Source of the DNA: Geothrix sp. | GTDB taxonomy: Bacteria > Acidobacteriota > Holophagae > Holophagales > Holophagaceae | DNA: 6,058 nucleotides | Reading direction: 5' to 3' | Assembly: GCA_023701165.1 (NCBI GenBank) | Contig: JAMPXL010000075.1 | Location: forward strand, 1 to 6,058 | Part shown: piece after piece, positions 1 to 6,058 of the stretch | Numbering within the stretch: position 1 is the first letter of the stretch | Layout of the letters: each line of letters starts with the position of its first letter | Made by a program: the position numbers and the translations under genes | Notes under the pieces: generated by a model | Seen by the model: only the letters and a program-made list of their open reading frames with translations | The model's database searches: none | What the model was told of the DNA's origin: nothing

Positions 1-208
1 CTTCGCACTGATGGGGGAGCGCTCCCAGGCGATGGCGCAGGCGGGGCGCGCCTTCAGCCAGGGCTTCGGATGCGCCCGCTGGTACCGGGAAAGCCCCTTT
101 CTGGGACCGATCCGGGGCACGCCGCGCTGGAATGCGCTGCTCCAGCATCTGGAAGAACGGGAGAACCTTCTTTCAGGGCACTTCCGGCCCGAATGGTTCG
201 GGTTGTAG
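1..208 (+). CDS. C-terminal end of a TPR-repeat protein, cut by the window edge
   Basis: Only the last 68 codons are visible (frame starting at base 2, stop TAG at 206-208). The peptide begins [18 protein letters not shown], a helical TPR-like pair, and continues with [17 protein letters not shown] and [10 protein letters not shown]. This matches the C-terminus of the next gene without gaps: 36 of 64 aligned residues are identical by hand count, including ALMG, AGRAF, GFGC, WY, SP and QHL. The motif of a hydrophobic residue, P, hydrophobic, R, G, P, aromatic and LL resembles the tail often seen after TPR arrays in large bacterial TPR proteins and TPR-fused kinases. The ATG at 11 is an internal methionine, not a start, because the homology extends upstream of it. 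What precedes the array (membrane anchor, kinase or DNA-binding domain) lies outside the window, so no function can be given. The gene is closely spaced with its paralogue and probably shares a transcript with it. Confidence 0.8.
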   Translation, partial: FALMGERSQAMAQAGRAFSQGFGCARWYRESPFLGPIRGTPRWNALLQHLEERENLLSGHFRPEWFGL

Positions 209-243
209 CGGGCTGGCGGAATTCCCGTAACCTTGAGCTTCCC

Positions 244-1761
244 ATGTTTGAATCGATTCCCCGTTTATGGCGCCGGGCCCTGGGTTTGGGCCTTCCTTTC
301 CTGCTCATCCTGGGGGCGGGCGGGGGCGTGGCCTGGCTGCTGACCGCCCGGAGCCTCCACGGCCCCCTCCGGGTGCTGCTGATCACGCAGCCTCCGGAAG
401 GCGCGGGCAAGCTCGATCCAGCCACCTGCCGGGCCATCGGGGCCCTGGTGCAGGACCAGCTGGAGACCTTCGGGGGGGCCGCCATCACCAGTGTCACGGC
501 GATGCCCGGGGACCTTGCGGGCTTGCGCGCCGGGCCCCGCACCCTGGTCGTGCAGCTGGATCCGTCCCGGGAAGGAGAGGCCCTGGCCCTTTCCTACCGC
601 CATGTGTGGGGGGACGAGCTGGCCAGGGGGGTGCCGCCGCCCTGGATCCGGCACGAAGCCCGGCCCACCGGGCCGGTGGAGGCCTTCGGGGATTTCCTCA
701 GGGGCTTTCCGCGAACCGTCCGGGTGGACAACCCCACGTTGCTGACGCCCCGGCAGCCTGCCCGCTTCTGGGACCTGATCCAGGCCAGCGCCTGGCGCCT
801 GAAGAACGAGCGCCTGGATGAGGCCATGGCCCTGGCGGAGGCCGCGGCGGCGGCAGAACCCACCTGCGCCAGCGGCTGGATCCTCGTGGGCAACCTGCGC
901 TACCGGCGCATGCTCAACAACCCGGCGGCCTTCCGCCGGGAGCAGGCGGATGCGGAGTCCCTGCTCCAGCGCGGCCTGAGCCTGGCGCCCGGCCATCCCC
1001 GGGGAGTCTTCCTGCTGTCCCTGCTCAAGACGGACAGCGGCGCCCAGGCCGAAGCCCTCGACCTGCTGCTGCGGGCGCGGGAGCGCCAGCCCCACAATCC
1101 GACCCTGCTGACGGGCATCGCCTATGCGGCGCGGGGCGCAGGCCTGCTGGCGCTCTCCCGGCGGGCCATGGACCTCCGGGATGAGCTGGCTTTCGCCGGG
1201 CTCCAGCCCCAGGCCGTGGACATCACCTGTCTCTATACCGGCGAGCTGGAGCGGTTCGAGGCCAGCCTCCGGGAGCAGCCGGGGCACCTGCGCAGCACCT
1301 CCGGTGTGTTGCCGTTCTACCGGGGCTACCTGGCCCTGGTGCGGGGAGATCAGACCCAGGCCCGCCAGGAGTTCAGGACCGCCGCCACCCGGACCCATGG
1401 CTATCCGAACATCCTCCGCCTGAGCGAGATCTACGACCTGGTCCTGGCCGGGGAAAAGGAGGCGGCCTGGAAGAAACTGCGGGAGTACGACCAGGAGCGC
1501 ATCGGCATGCGCGAGCCCGATGGCGAGTTCACCCTGCGGTTGGCAGAGGCCTACGCCCTGATGGGGGACCGGGCCAGCGCCATGGACATGGCGGGCCGCG
1601 CCTTTGCCCGCGGGTTCGGATGCACGGCCTGGTACGAGCGCAGCCCCATGCTGGAGCCCCTGCGGGGCCTGCCCAAGTGGAAGGCCCTCGTGCAGCACCT
1701 GCGGGAGCGGCAGCAGCTCATGGAGGACCGCTTCCCCGTGGAGCTGCTGGACGGGGACTGA
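244..1761 (+). CDS. Membrane-anchored TPR-repeat protein (505 aa), function unknown
   Basis: The frame is open from base 70, but ATG 244 is the best start. It lies just past the stop of the upstream paralogue, and the protein then begins with a short basic stretch (R7, R10, R11) and a hydrophobic segment at about residues 13-33, which reads as an N-terminal signal anchor. The bulk of the protein would then be outside the cytoplasmic membrane. Residues 41-160 form an alpha/beta region (LRVLLIT, TLVVQLDPS) that faintly recalls the TolB/FlgO-like domain preceding TPRs in similar proteins; I am not sure of this. Residues 174-455 are rich in paired amphipathic helices with TPR-type spacing, for example near 174-207, 230-250, 267-284, 355-384 and 428-455. 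The end (GFGCTAWY, SPMLEPLRG, PKWKALVQHL) matches the upstream gene's tail. No good Shine-Dalgarno precedes 244, so translational coupling to the gene before it is possible. The likely role is a protein-interaction scaffold; partners are unknown. Confidence 0.8.
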   Translation: MFESIPRLWRRALGLGLPFLLILGAGGGVAWLLTARSLHGPLRVLLITQPPEGAGKLDPATCRAIGALVQDQLETFGGAAITSVTAMPGDLAGLRAGPRTLVVQLDPSREGEALALSYRHVWGDELARGVPPPWIRHEARPTGPVEAFGDFLRGFPRTVRVDNPTLLTPRQPARFWDLIQASAWRLKNERLDEAMALAEAAAAAEPTCASGWILVGNLRYRRMLNNPAAFRREQADAESLLQRGLSLAPGHPRGVFLLSLLKTDSGAQAEALDLLLRARERQPHNPTLLTGIAYAARGAGLLALSRRAMDLRDELAFAGLQPQAVDITCLYTGELERFEASLREQPGHLRSTSGVLPFYRGYLALVRGDQTQARQEFRTAATRTHGYPNILRLSEIYDLVLAGEKEAAWKKLREYDQERIGMREPDGEFTLRLAEAYALMGDRASAMDMAGRAFARGFGCTAWYERSPMLEPLRGLPKWKALVQHLRERQQLMEDRFPVELLDGD

Positions 1762-1779
1762 CCAGCGGTAAACCGGTTG

Positions 1780-1808
1780 TTCGGAAGAGCGGGAGGGGCC
1801 GGTAGACT
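1780..1808 (+). promoter_or_regulatory. Weak candidate sigma-70-type promoter for icmF
   Basis: In the 73-base gap before icmF, TTCGGA (1780-1785) and TAGACT (1803-1808) are separated by 17 bases. They match the -35 and -10 consensus at 3/6 and 4/6 positions. Transcription would start near 1815, giving a leader of about 20 bases to ATG 1835. An 8-base palindrome, AACCGGTT (1771-1778), lies just upstream and could be an operator or chance. I see no cobalamin riboswitch, and the gap is too short to hold one. Read-through from the TPR gene is an equally good explanation of expression. Confidence 0.3.
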
Positions 1809-1824
1809 GGGGTTTCGCCCAAAT

Positions 1825-1830
1825 GGGGGG
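1825..1830 (+). promoter_or_regulatory. G-rich ribosome binding site deciding the icmF start
   Basis: Two in-frame ATGs lie 12 bases apart, at 1823 and 1835. The run GGGGGG at 1825-1830, a loose Shine-Dalgarno match, sits four bases before ATG 1835, while nothing SD-like precedes ATG 1823 (bases before it read TTTCGCCCAA). The run is in fact inside the codons that would follow ATG 1823. This favours 1835 as the start. The difference is only four residues (MGGS) ahead of the B12-binding domain. Confidence 0.5.
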
Positions 1831-1834
1831 ATCC

Positions 1835-4800
1835 ATGTCCACGCTCACCGCGCCCGAAACCGCCGCCCCTGCGCCCGACGGCTACACGCCGAAGCACAAG
1901 GTGCGCTTCGTCACGGCCGCCAGCCTCTTCGACGGGCACGACGCCAGCATCAACATCATGCGGCGCATCCTCCAGGCCACGGGCTGCGAGGTGATCCACC
2001 TGGGCCACAACCGCTCGGTGCAGGACATCGTGGAAACGGCCATCCAGGAGGACGCCCAGGGCATCGCCCTCTCCAGCTACCAGGGCGGCCATGTGGAGTT
2101 CTTCAAGTACATGGTGGACCTGCTCCGGGAACGGGGCGCCGGGCACATCCAGGTCTTCGGCGGGGGGGGCGGCGTCATCTCGCCGGACGAGATCCGCGAG
2201 TTGGAGGCCTATGGCGTGGCCCGCATCTACAGTCCCGAGGACGGCCGCCACATGGGCCTCCAGGGCATGATCGACGACATGGCCGGGCGCTGCGACTTCG
2301 ACCCGCGCACCAAGCCCGGAGCGCTGCCCTTGGCCCGCAAGATCACCGAGGTCGAGCTCGGCGCTGCGGGTACCTCTGAGGCGCCCACGAAGAAGGTGCC
2401 CGTTCTTGGAATCACGGGGACCGGCGGCGCCGGCAAGTCCTCCCTCATCGACGAACTCCTCCGCCGCTTCCTGGTGGATTTCGCCGAGAACCGCGTCGCG
2501 GTTCTCAGCGTGGACCCCAGCAAGCGGAAAACGGGGGGCGCCCTCCTGGGCGACCGCATCCGCATGAACTCGCTCTACCACCCGGAGCTGCGCGACCGCG
2601 TCTTCATGCGCAGCCTCGCCACCCGCAGCGCGGCCCACCGCGCCACCAGCGAGGCCCTGGTGGCCAGCATCGCCGCCGCCAAGGCCGAGGGCTACGACCT
2701 GGTGATCGTCGAAACCGCGGGCATCGGCCAGAGCGACAGCGAGATCGCGGACCTGGTGGACCTGTCCATGTACGTGATGACGCCGGAATACGGCGCCGCC
2801 AGCCAGCTCGAAAAGATCGACATGCTGGATTTCGCCGATCTCGTGGTGCTGAACAAGGCCGACAAGCGCGGCGCCGAGGATGCCCTGCGGGATGTGCGCA
2901 AGCAGTACCAGCGGGCCCACAAGCGCTTCAGCGAATCCCCGGACGACATGCCCGTGTACGCGACCTGCGCCAGCCAGTTCAACGATCCCGCCACCAACTG
3001 GCTCTTTGTGAACCTGGTGAAGGCCATCGCGGCCAAGACGGGCCTGGACTGGGCCCCGAAGCTGGAGGCCGAGGCCGGGAACCCCCGCCGCGCCGCCATC
3101 ATCCCGCCGGAGCGCGTGCGCTACCTGGCGGAGATCGCCGACACGGCCCAGGGCTACAAGGCCTGGACCCGCCGCCAGGCTGAGACCGCCGAGGTGGCCC
3201 ACGCCCTCTGGACGAGCCTCCTGGCCCTGGGCGACAAGGTACCGGCCGCGGGCACCTTCTACGACGCCATCCACCTCACCGAAGCGGGCGAGGGCGACCA
3301 GGGCGCGGCCGTCCTGCTGCTCCGGCAGCGCTACCAGGAGCACCTGGGCGAGCTGCACACGGAGAACCGCCGCCTCATCCACGACTGGGCCGGTCTGAAG
3401 CGCAGCTACACCGAGCCCGAGAACATCTACGTGGTGCGCGGCAAGGAGATCCGCACCGCCAACTACACCGCCTCCCTCAGCGGCTCCCTGGTGCCGAAGG
3501 TGGCGCTGCCCGCCTATGCGGGCTGGGGGGACCTGCTCCGCTGGCAGCTGCTGGAGAACCTGCCGGGCCGCTTCCCCTTCACGGCGGGCGTCTTCGAGTA
3601 CAAGCGCGTGGGGGAGGATCCCACCCGCATGTTTGCCGGGGAGGGCACGCCGGAGCGCACCAACAAGCGCTTCCACTATGTGAGCAAGGGCCAGCCCGCC
3701 GTGCGCCTCAGCACCGCCTTCGACAGCGTGACGCTCTACGGCGAGGATCCCCACCTCCGCCCCGACATCTACGGCAAGGTGGGCAACAGCGGCGTGTCCG
3801 TCTGCACCGTGGACGACGCCAAGAAGCTCTACTCGGGCTTCGACCTGCTCTGCCCCACCACCAGCGTCAGCATGACCATCAACGGCCCCGCGCCCACCAT
3901 GCTGGCCTTCTTCCTCAACGCGGCCATCGATCAGCGCGCGGAACTGTGGCTGAAGGAGCACGGCCAGCTGGAGGCCGCCCAGGCCAAGATCGATGCGAAG
4001 TACGCGGCGAAGGGGCTGACCCGCCCCTGCTACGGCGAGACCCTGCCCGAGGGCAACAACGGCCTGGGCCTCGCGCTGCTGGGCGCCACCGCCGACGAGG
4101 TGCTGCCCCCCGAGGTCTACGCCAAGCTCCGCGCCGAGGCCCTCCAGACCGTGCGCGGCACGGTGCAGGCCGACATCCTCAAGGAGGACCAGGCCCAGAA
4201 CACCTGCATCTTCAGCACGGAATTCAGCCTCAAGGTCATGGGCGACATCCAGCAGACCTTCATCGAGGAGAAGGTCCGCAACTTCTACTCCGTGAGCATC
4301 AGCGGCTACCACATCGCCGAAGCCGGGGCGAACCCCATCACCCAGCTGGCCTTCACCCTGGCCAACGGCTTCACCTTCGTCGAGTACTACCTGTCCCGCG
4401 GCATGCACATCGACGACTTCGCGCCGAACCTCAGCTTCTTCTTCAGCAACGGCCTGGATCCCGAATACAGCGTCATCGGCCGCGTGGCCCGGCGCATCTG
4501 GGCCGTGGCCATGAAGGAGAAGTACGGGGCCAACGACCGCAGCCAGAAGCTGAAGTACCACATCCAGACCTCGGGACGCTCGCTGCACGCCCAGGAGATC
4601 GACTTCAACGACATCCGCACCACGCTGCAGGCGCTCTACGCCATCTACGACAACTGCAACAGCCTGCACACCAACGCCTACGACGAGGCCATCACCACGC
4701 CCACTGAGGAGAGCGTGCGCCGGGCCATCGCCATCCAGCTGATCATCAACCGTGAGCTGGGCCAGGCCAAGAACGAGAACCCGCTCCAGGGCGCCTTCCT

Positions 4801-5251
4801 CATCGAGCAGATGACGGAGCTGGTGGAGGAGGCCGTGCTGGCGGAGTTCCGCCGCATCGCGGACCGCGGCGGCGTCCTGGGCGCCATGGAGACCATGTAC
4901 CAGCGGGGCAAGATCCAGGAAGAGTCCATGCAGTACGAGCACCTCAAGCACAGCGGGGAGCTCCCCATCGTGGGCGTGAACACCTTCCTGAACCCCCGGC
5001 CCGCCGAACTGGGCGCCCCCGAGCTGATCCGCAGCACCGAGGCGGAAAAGCAGCAGCAGATCGCCAACCTGGCGTCCTTCCACGCCCGCAACGCCGACAA
5101 GGCTCCGGCGGCCCTCCTTCGGCTGAAGGATGTGGCCCGGGCCAACGGCAACCTCTTCGAGGCCCTGCTGGACGCCGCCAAGGTCTGCAGCCTCGGCCAG
5201 ATCAGCCAGGCCCTCTATGAAGTGGGCGGGCAGTACCGGCGGAATATGTAG
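1835..5251 (+). CDS. icmF: Fused isobutyryl-CoA mutase with GTPase chaperone (IcmF)
   Basis: Catalyses adenosylcobalamin-dependent interconversion of isobutyryl-CoA and n-butyryl-CoA in the cytoplasm, linking valine-type branched acyl-CoAs to butyrate metabolism; some family members also accept isovaleryl/pivalyl-CoA. The 1138-aa chain holds all three family parts. First is an N-terminal B12-binding domain (about 20-150), with cobalt-ligand motif DGHDAS at 33-38 (His35), SSYQGG at 80-85 and the glycine run at 109-113. Next is a MeaI-type G domain (about 188-415), with P-loop GTGGAGKS at 195-202, [10 protein letters not shown] at 226-235, ETAGIGQSD at 293-301 and NKAD at 340-343. A helical linker follows, then the mutase barrel (about 515-1138), with [11 protein letters not shown] at 821-831 (His826), [10 protein letters not shown] and [10 protein letters not shown]. 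Gln788 in [10 protein letters not shown] replaces the methylmalonyl-CoA mutase arginine that binds the substrate carboxylate, and Phe587 in TAGVFEYK appears to replace its tyrosine. Both point to isobutyryl-CoA. The C-terminus GGQYRRNM is the typical family ending. The G domain should load and protect the cofactor. The gene is intact, with composition like the TPR gene. Confidence 0.97.
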   Translation: MSTLTAPETAAPAPDGYTPKHKVRFVTAASLFDGHDASINIMRRILQATGCEVIHLGHNRSVQDIVETAIQEDAQGIALSSYQGGHVEFFKYMVDLLRERGAGHIQVFGGGGGVISPDEIRELEAYGVARIYSPEDGRHMGLQGMIDDMAGRCDFDPRTKPGALPLARKITEVELGAAGTSEAPTKKVPVLGITGTGGAGKSSLIDELLRRFLVDFAENRVAVLSVDPSKRKTGGALLGDRIRMNSLYHPELRDRVFMRSLATRSAAHRATSEALVASIAAAKAEGYDLVIVETAGIGQSDSEIADLVDLSMYVMTPEYGAASQLEKIDMLDFADLVVLNKADKRGAEDALRDVRKQYQRAHKRFSESPDDMPVYATCASQFNDPATNWLFVNLVKAIAAKTGLDWAPKLEAEAGNPRRAAIIPPERVRYLAEIADTAQGYKAWTRRQAETAEVAHALWTSLLALGDKVPAAGTFYDAIHLTEAGEGDQGAAVLLLRQRYQEHLGELHTENRRLIHDWAGLKRSYTEPENIYVVRGKEIRTANYTASLSGSLVPKVALPAYAGWGDLLRWQLLENLPGRFPFTAGVFEYKRVGEDPTRMFAGEGTPERTNKRFHYVSKGQPAVRLSTAFDSVTLYGEDPHLRPDIYGKVGNSGVSVCTVDDAKKLYSGFDLLCPTTSVSMTINGPAPTMLAFFLNAAIDQRAELWLKEHGQLEAAQAKIDAKYAAKGLTRPCYGETLPEGNNGLGLALLGATADEVLPPEVYAKLRAEALQTVRGTVQADILKEDQAQNTCIFSTEFSLKVMGDIQQTFIEEKVRNFYSVSISGYHIAEAGANPITQLAFTLANGFTFVEYYLSRGMHIDDFAPNLSFFFSNGLDPEYSVIGRVARRIWAVAMKEKYGANDRSQKLKYHIQTSGRSLHAQEIDFNDIRTTLQALYAIYDNCNSLHTNAYDEAITTPTEESVRRAIAIQLIINRELGQAKNENPLQGAFLIEQMTELVEEAVLAEFRRIADRGGVLGAMETMYQRGKIQEESMQYEHLKHSGELPIVGVNTFLNPRPAELGAPELIRSTEAEKQQQIANLASFHARNADKAPAALLRLKDVARANGNLFEALLDAAKVCSLGQISQALYEVGGQYRRNM

Positions 5252-5264
5252 GCCACCGCCGGGT

Positions 5265-5299
5265 GGCTTCGCGGAAGACTTGATGCCCTCCGCGAAGCC
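5265..5299 (+). terminator. icmF: Perfect 11-bp hairpin after icmF, possible terminator or mRNA 3' end
   Basis: GGCTTCGCGGA (5265-5275) and TCCGCGAAGCC (5289-5299) are exact reverse complements around a 13-base loop, beginning 13 bases after the icmF stop. The stem is GC-rich and would be very stable. No T-run follows (next bases GGGACCCCGG), so it is not a classical intrinsic terminator. It may be a 3'-end stabiliser or act with Rho. A competing 6-bp stem, GCCACC (5252-5257) with GGTGGC (5262-5267), shares bases 5265-5267, so the two cannot form together. Confidence 0.45.
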
Positions 5300-5392
5300 G
5301 GGACCCCGGCAGCGCCCGCGTTCCAGGCCACTCGTCTGGCCGTGTTCCGCTTGATAGAGCGGCAACTCGGAGATTGGCATGGACAGGGGCTC

Positions 5393-5447
5393 TTGGATGA
5401 GAATATATTCGCTTTTAATTCACCCAAACAATAAGAACCATAAATAT
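5393..5447 (+). promoter_or_regulatory. AT-rich block, probable promoter region of the tcmP-like gene
   Basis: This is the most AT-rich part of the window. It contains the perfect 10-base palindrome GAATATATTC (5401-5410), a -10-like TTTAAT (5414-5419, 5/6 to consensus) and other TA-rich hexamers near 5439-5446. The nearest -35-like element, TTGGAT (5393-5398), is a poor match and only 15 bases away, so exact promoter boxes cannot be assigned. The palindrome beside TTTAAT is a reasonable operator candidate. Transcripts starting here would carry a leader of roughly 95-115 bases. Confidence 0.3.
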
Positions 5448-5530
5448 CGAACCGAAGGGGTTCAGCATCGACGCCAAGACGCCCGAACCTAGTAGCTCAA
5501 ATCGTCTAAATGAATAGGTGGTGATGACGC

Positions 5531-5535
5531 GGAGG
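5531..5535 (+). promoter_or_regulatory. Strong Shine-Dalgarno of the tcmP-like gene
   Basis: GGAGG lies five bases before ATG 5541, the best ribosome binding site in the window. An in-frame TGA at 5511-5513 with no ATG or GTG after it fixes 5541 as the start; the only other candidate is TTG 5538, immediately adjacent and too close to the GGAGG. Confidence 0.8.
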
Positions 5536-5540
5536 ATTTG

Positions 5541-6058
5541 ATGGTGCCTCAAGCATTCGGAGGGCCGTGGACAGAAAAGAAACTCCAGGTCCTGGAAGGG
5601 TATCTCAAGGCTTATTTGACAGCCCTGAAAGACCAATCATGGGTTCGAGAGAAGGTCTACATTGACGCATTCGCTGGGACGGGAAGCCGACGGGTCGAAC
5701 ACGGAGGATCTCCACAGTCTGACTCCCCGGGCCAAGAACTCCTCATACCCGAACTCGCCGAGCCAGCCACCACAGCATTCCTTGATGGGAGCGCCAAGAA
5801 AGCTCTTGAACTGAATCCCCCGTTTGATCGGTACCTCTTTATCGAGAAGGCCAAACGGAAGGTTGAGAAATTACAATCCCTCGTCAAGGGTTCTGGTGTC
5901 AGGAATGCGGAGGTGCGCTCGGGCGATGCGAACACCGAACTACGCCAGATCGCTGCCTCCTGGCATCCGAAAGATCTTGGCGTCGTCTTCCTTGATCCAT
6001 TCGGAATGACCCTGGACTGGGAAACCATAGAAGCCCTGGCTCGCACCAAGGCCCTGGA
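5541..6058 (+). CDS. tcmP: TcmP-like 'three-Cys-motif partner' protein, N-terminal part
   Basis: The frame is open from ATG 5541 to the window end, giving 172 codons and no stop, so the gene is incomplete. The start FGGPWTEKKLQVLEGYLKA (residues 6-24) is the recognisable N-terminal signature of the TcmP family. YIDAFAGTG (40-48) is like the SAM-binding motif I of class I methyltransferases. FDRYLFIE (95-102) places an acidic residue at the end of strand 2. VVFLDPFGMTLDW (148-160) resembles the D-P-aromatic motif IV of amino- or base-methyltransferases. The family is named for co-occurrence with a three-cysteine, radical-SAM-like protein (DUF5131, phage Gp37/Gp68-type); such a partner would be expected nearby but is not visible. 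The substrate is unknown, and enzymatic activity is inferred only from the fold motifs. GC content is lower and codon use differs from icmF (TTA, CTA, ATA, TCA, AAA appear), consistent with horizontal transfer. I recognise the family from its motifs; no search was made. Confidence 0.8.
   Translation, partial: MVPQAFGGPWTEKKLQVLEGYLKAYLTALKDQSWVREKVYIDAFAGTGSRRVEHGGSPQSDSPGQELLIPELAEPATTAFLDGSAKKALELNPPFDRYLFIEKAKRKVEKLQSLVKGSGVRNAEVRSGDANTELRQIAASWHPKDLGVVFLDPFGMTLDWETIEALARTKAL

Larger units (their letters stand above)
5252..5540 (+). other. 289-base intergenic region spanning a composition change
   Basis: I find no convincing gene here. Bases 5252-5340 resemble the GC-rich chromosome and hold the hairpin behind icmF. 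The line 5281-5340 is about 75% GC by hand count, 5341-5400 about 57%, 5401-5460 about 35% and 5461-5520 about 48%, so the change falls at about 5350-5400. Small inverted repeats occur at 5347-5351/5358-5362 (CCGCT and AGCGG, loop of 6) and 5449-5453/5459-5463 (GAACC and GGTTC, loop of 5). No complete tRNA, attachment-site duplication or insertion-sequence end can be shown from this window alone. The stretch is best read as the junction between icmF and an acquired downstream segment plus the leader of the next gene. Confidence 0.6.

Noticed and set aside
70..243. A 58-residue N-terminal extension of the TPR protein, including ATG 193
   Set aside because: It would overlap the end of the upstream paralogue, whose frame is supported by homology, and would bury the signal anchor that begins naturally at ATG 244.
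1761..1834. A cobalamin riboswitch in front of icmF, expected for some B12-linked genes
   Set aside because: The gap is only 73 bases and shows no B12-box-like sequence; the family riboswitch needs far more space. The known riboswitch also usually controls B12 synthesis, transport or B12-independent enzymes.
265..1848. A 527-codon open frame on the minus strand across the TPR gene
   Set aside because: Same cause: a shadow of a GC-rich gene. The peptide is rich in G, P, Q and A without domains, while the plus-strand frame shows homology to the preceding gene.
5347..5375. A tRNA D-arm-like string (TGATAGAGCGGCAACTCGG) that could mark a tRNA integration site
   Set aside because: No acceptor stem, anticodon arm or T-arm can be paired around it, so neither a complete tRNA nor a 3' tRNA remnant is supported.
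1718..5380. A 1220-codon open frame on the minus strand across almost the whole icmF gene
   Set aside because: Its translation is low-complexity and rich in G, A, V, L and H, with no recognisable domain. It mirrors the GC-rich third-position bias of icmF, whose plus-strand product matches a well-known family from end to end.
5510..5524. A four-codon upstream frame (MNRW, then TGA) before the tcmP-like gene, as a possible leader peptide
   Set aside because: It has no ribosome binding site and is far too short to distinguish from chance.
5657..6049. A 130-codon minus-strand frame opposite the tcmP-like gene
   Set aside because: The plus-strand frame has a strong ribosome binding site and family motifs; the minus-strand peptide is serine- and arginine-rich with no recognisable features.

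Overview
This is a GC-rich bacterial window of about 6 kb. All its genes are on the plus strand, in two compositional zones. From base 1 to about 5340 it has the look of a GC-rich chromosome; hand-counted 60-base lines reach about 75% GC. From about 5350 to the right edge it is clearly poorer in GC, with lines of about 35%, 48%, 45% and 62%, and uses codons such as TTA, CTA, ATA and TCA that are rare upstream. The organism cannot be named from these genes. A GC-rich, B12-using bacterium is certain enough; Acidobacteriota of the Holophaga/Geothrix kind is a weak guess.

Left part (1-1761): the last 68 codons of one tetratricopeptide-repeat (TPR) protein are followed after 35 bases by a complete 505-residue membrane-anchored TPR protein. 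The two C-termini align without a gap, with 36 of 64 residues identical by hand count, so this is a tandem paralogous pair. Their role is unknown.

Centre (1835-5251): a complete icmF gene encodes the fused isobutyryl-CoA mutase. It carries an N-terminal B12-binding domain, a central MeaI-type GTPase chaperone and a C-terminal acyl-CoA mutase domain on one chain. The active-site residues favour isobutyryl/n-butyryl-CoA over methylmalonyl-CoA. A short spacer with a weak promoter-like pair separates it from the TPR gene, so it may be transcribed alone. A perfect 11-bp inverted repeat follows its stop codon.

Right part (5252-6058): a 289-base non-coding stretch holds the icmF 3' hairpin, the composition change and an AT-rich block that is probably a promoter. 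It leads into the first 172 codons of a gene with a strong ribosome binding site. The product looks like TcmP, the 'three-Cys-motif partner' family with a methyltransferase-like fold; it runs off the window. This is probably the left edge of an acquired accessory segment and is the most interesting part of the window. Nothing here shows functional cooperation between the TPR pair, icmF and tcmP.
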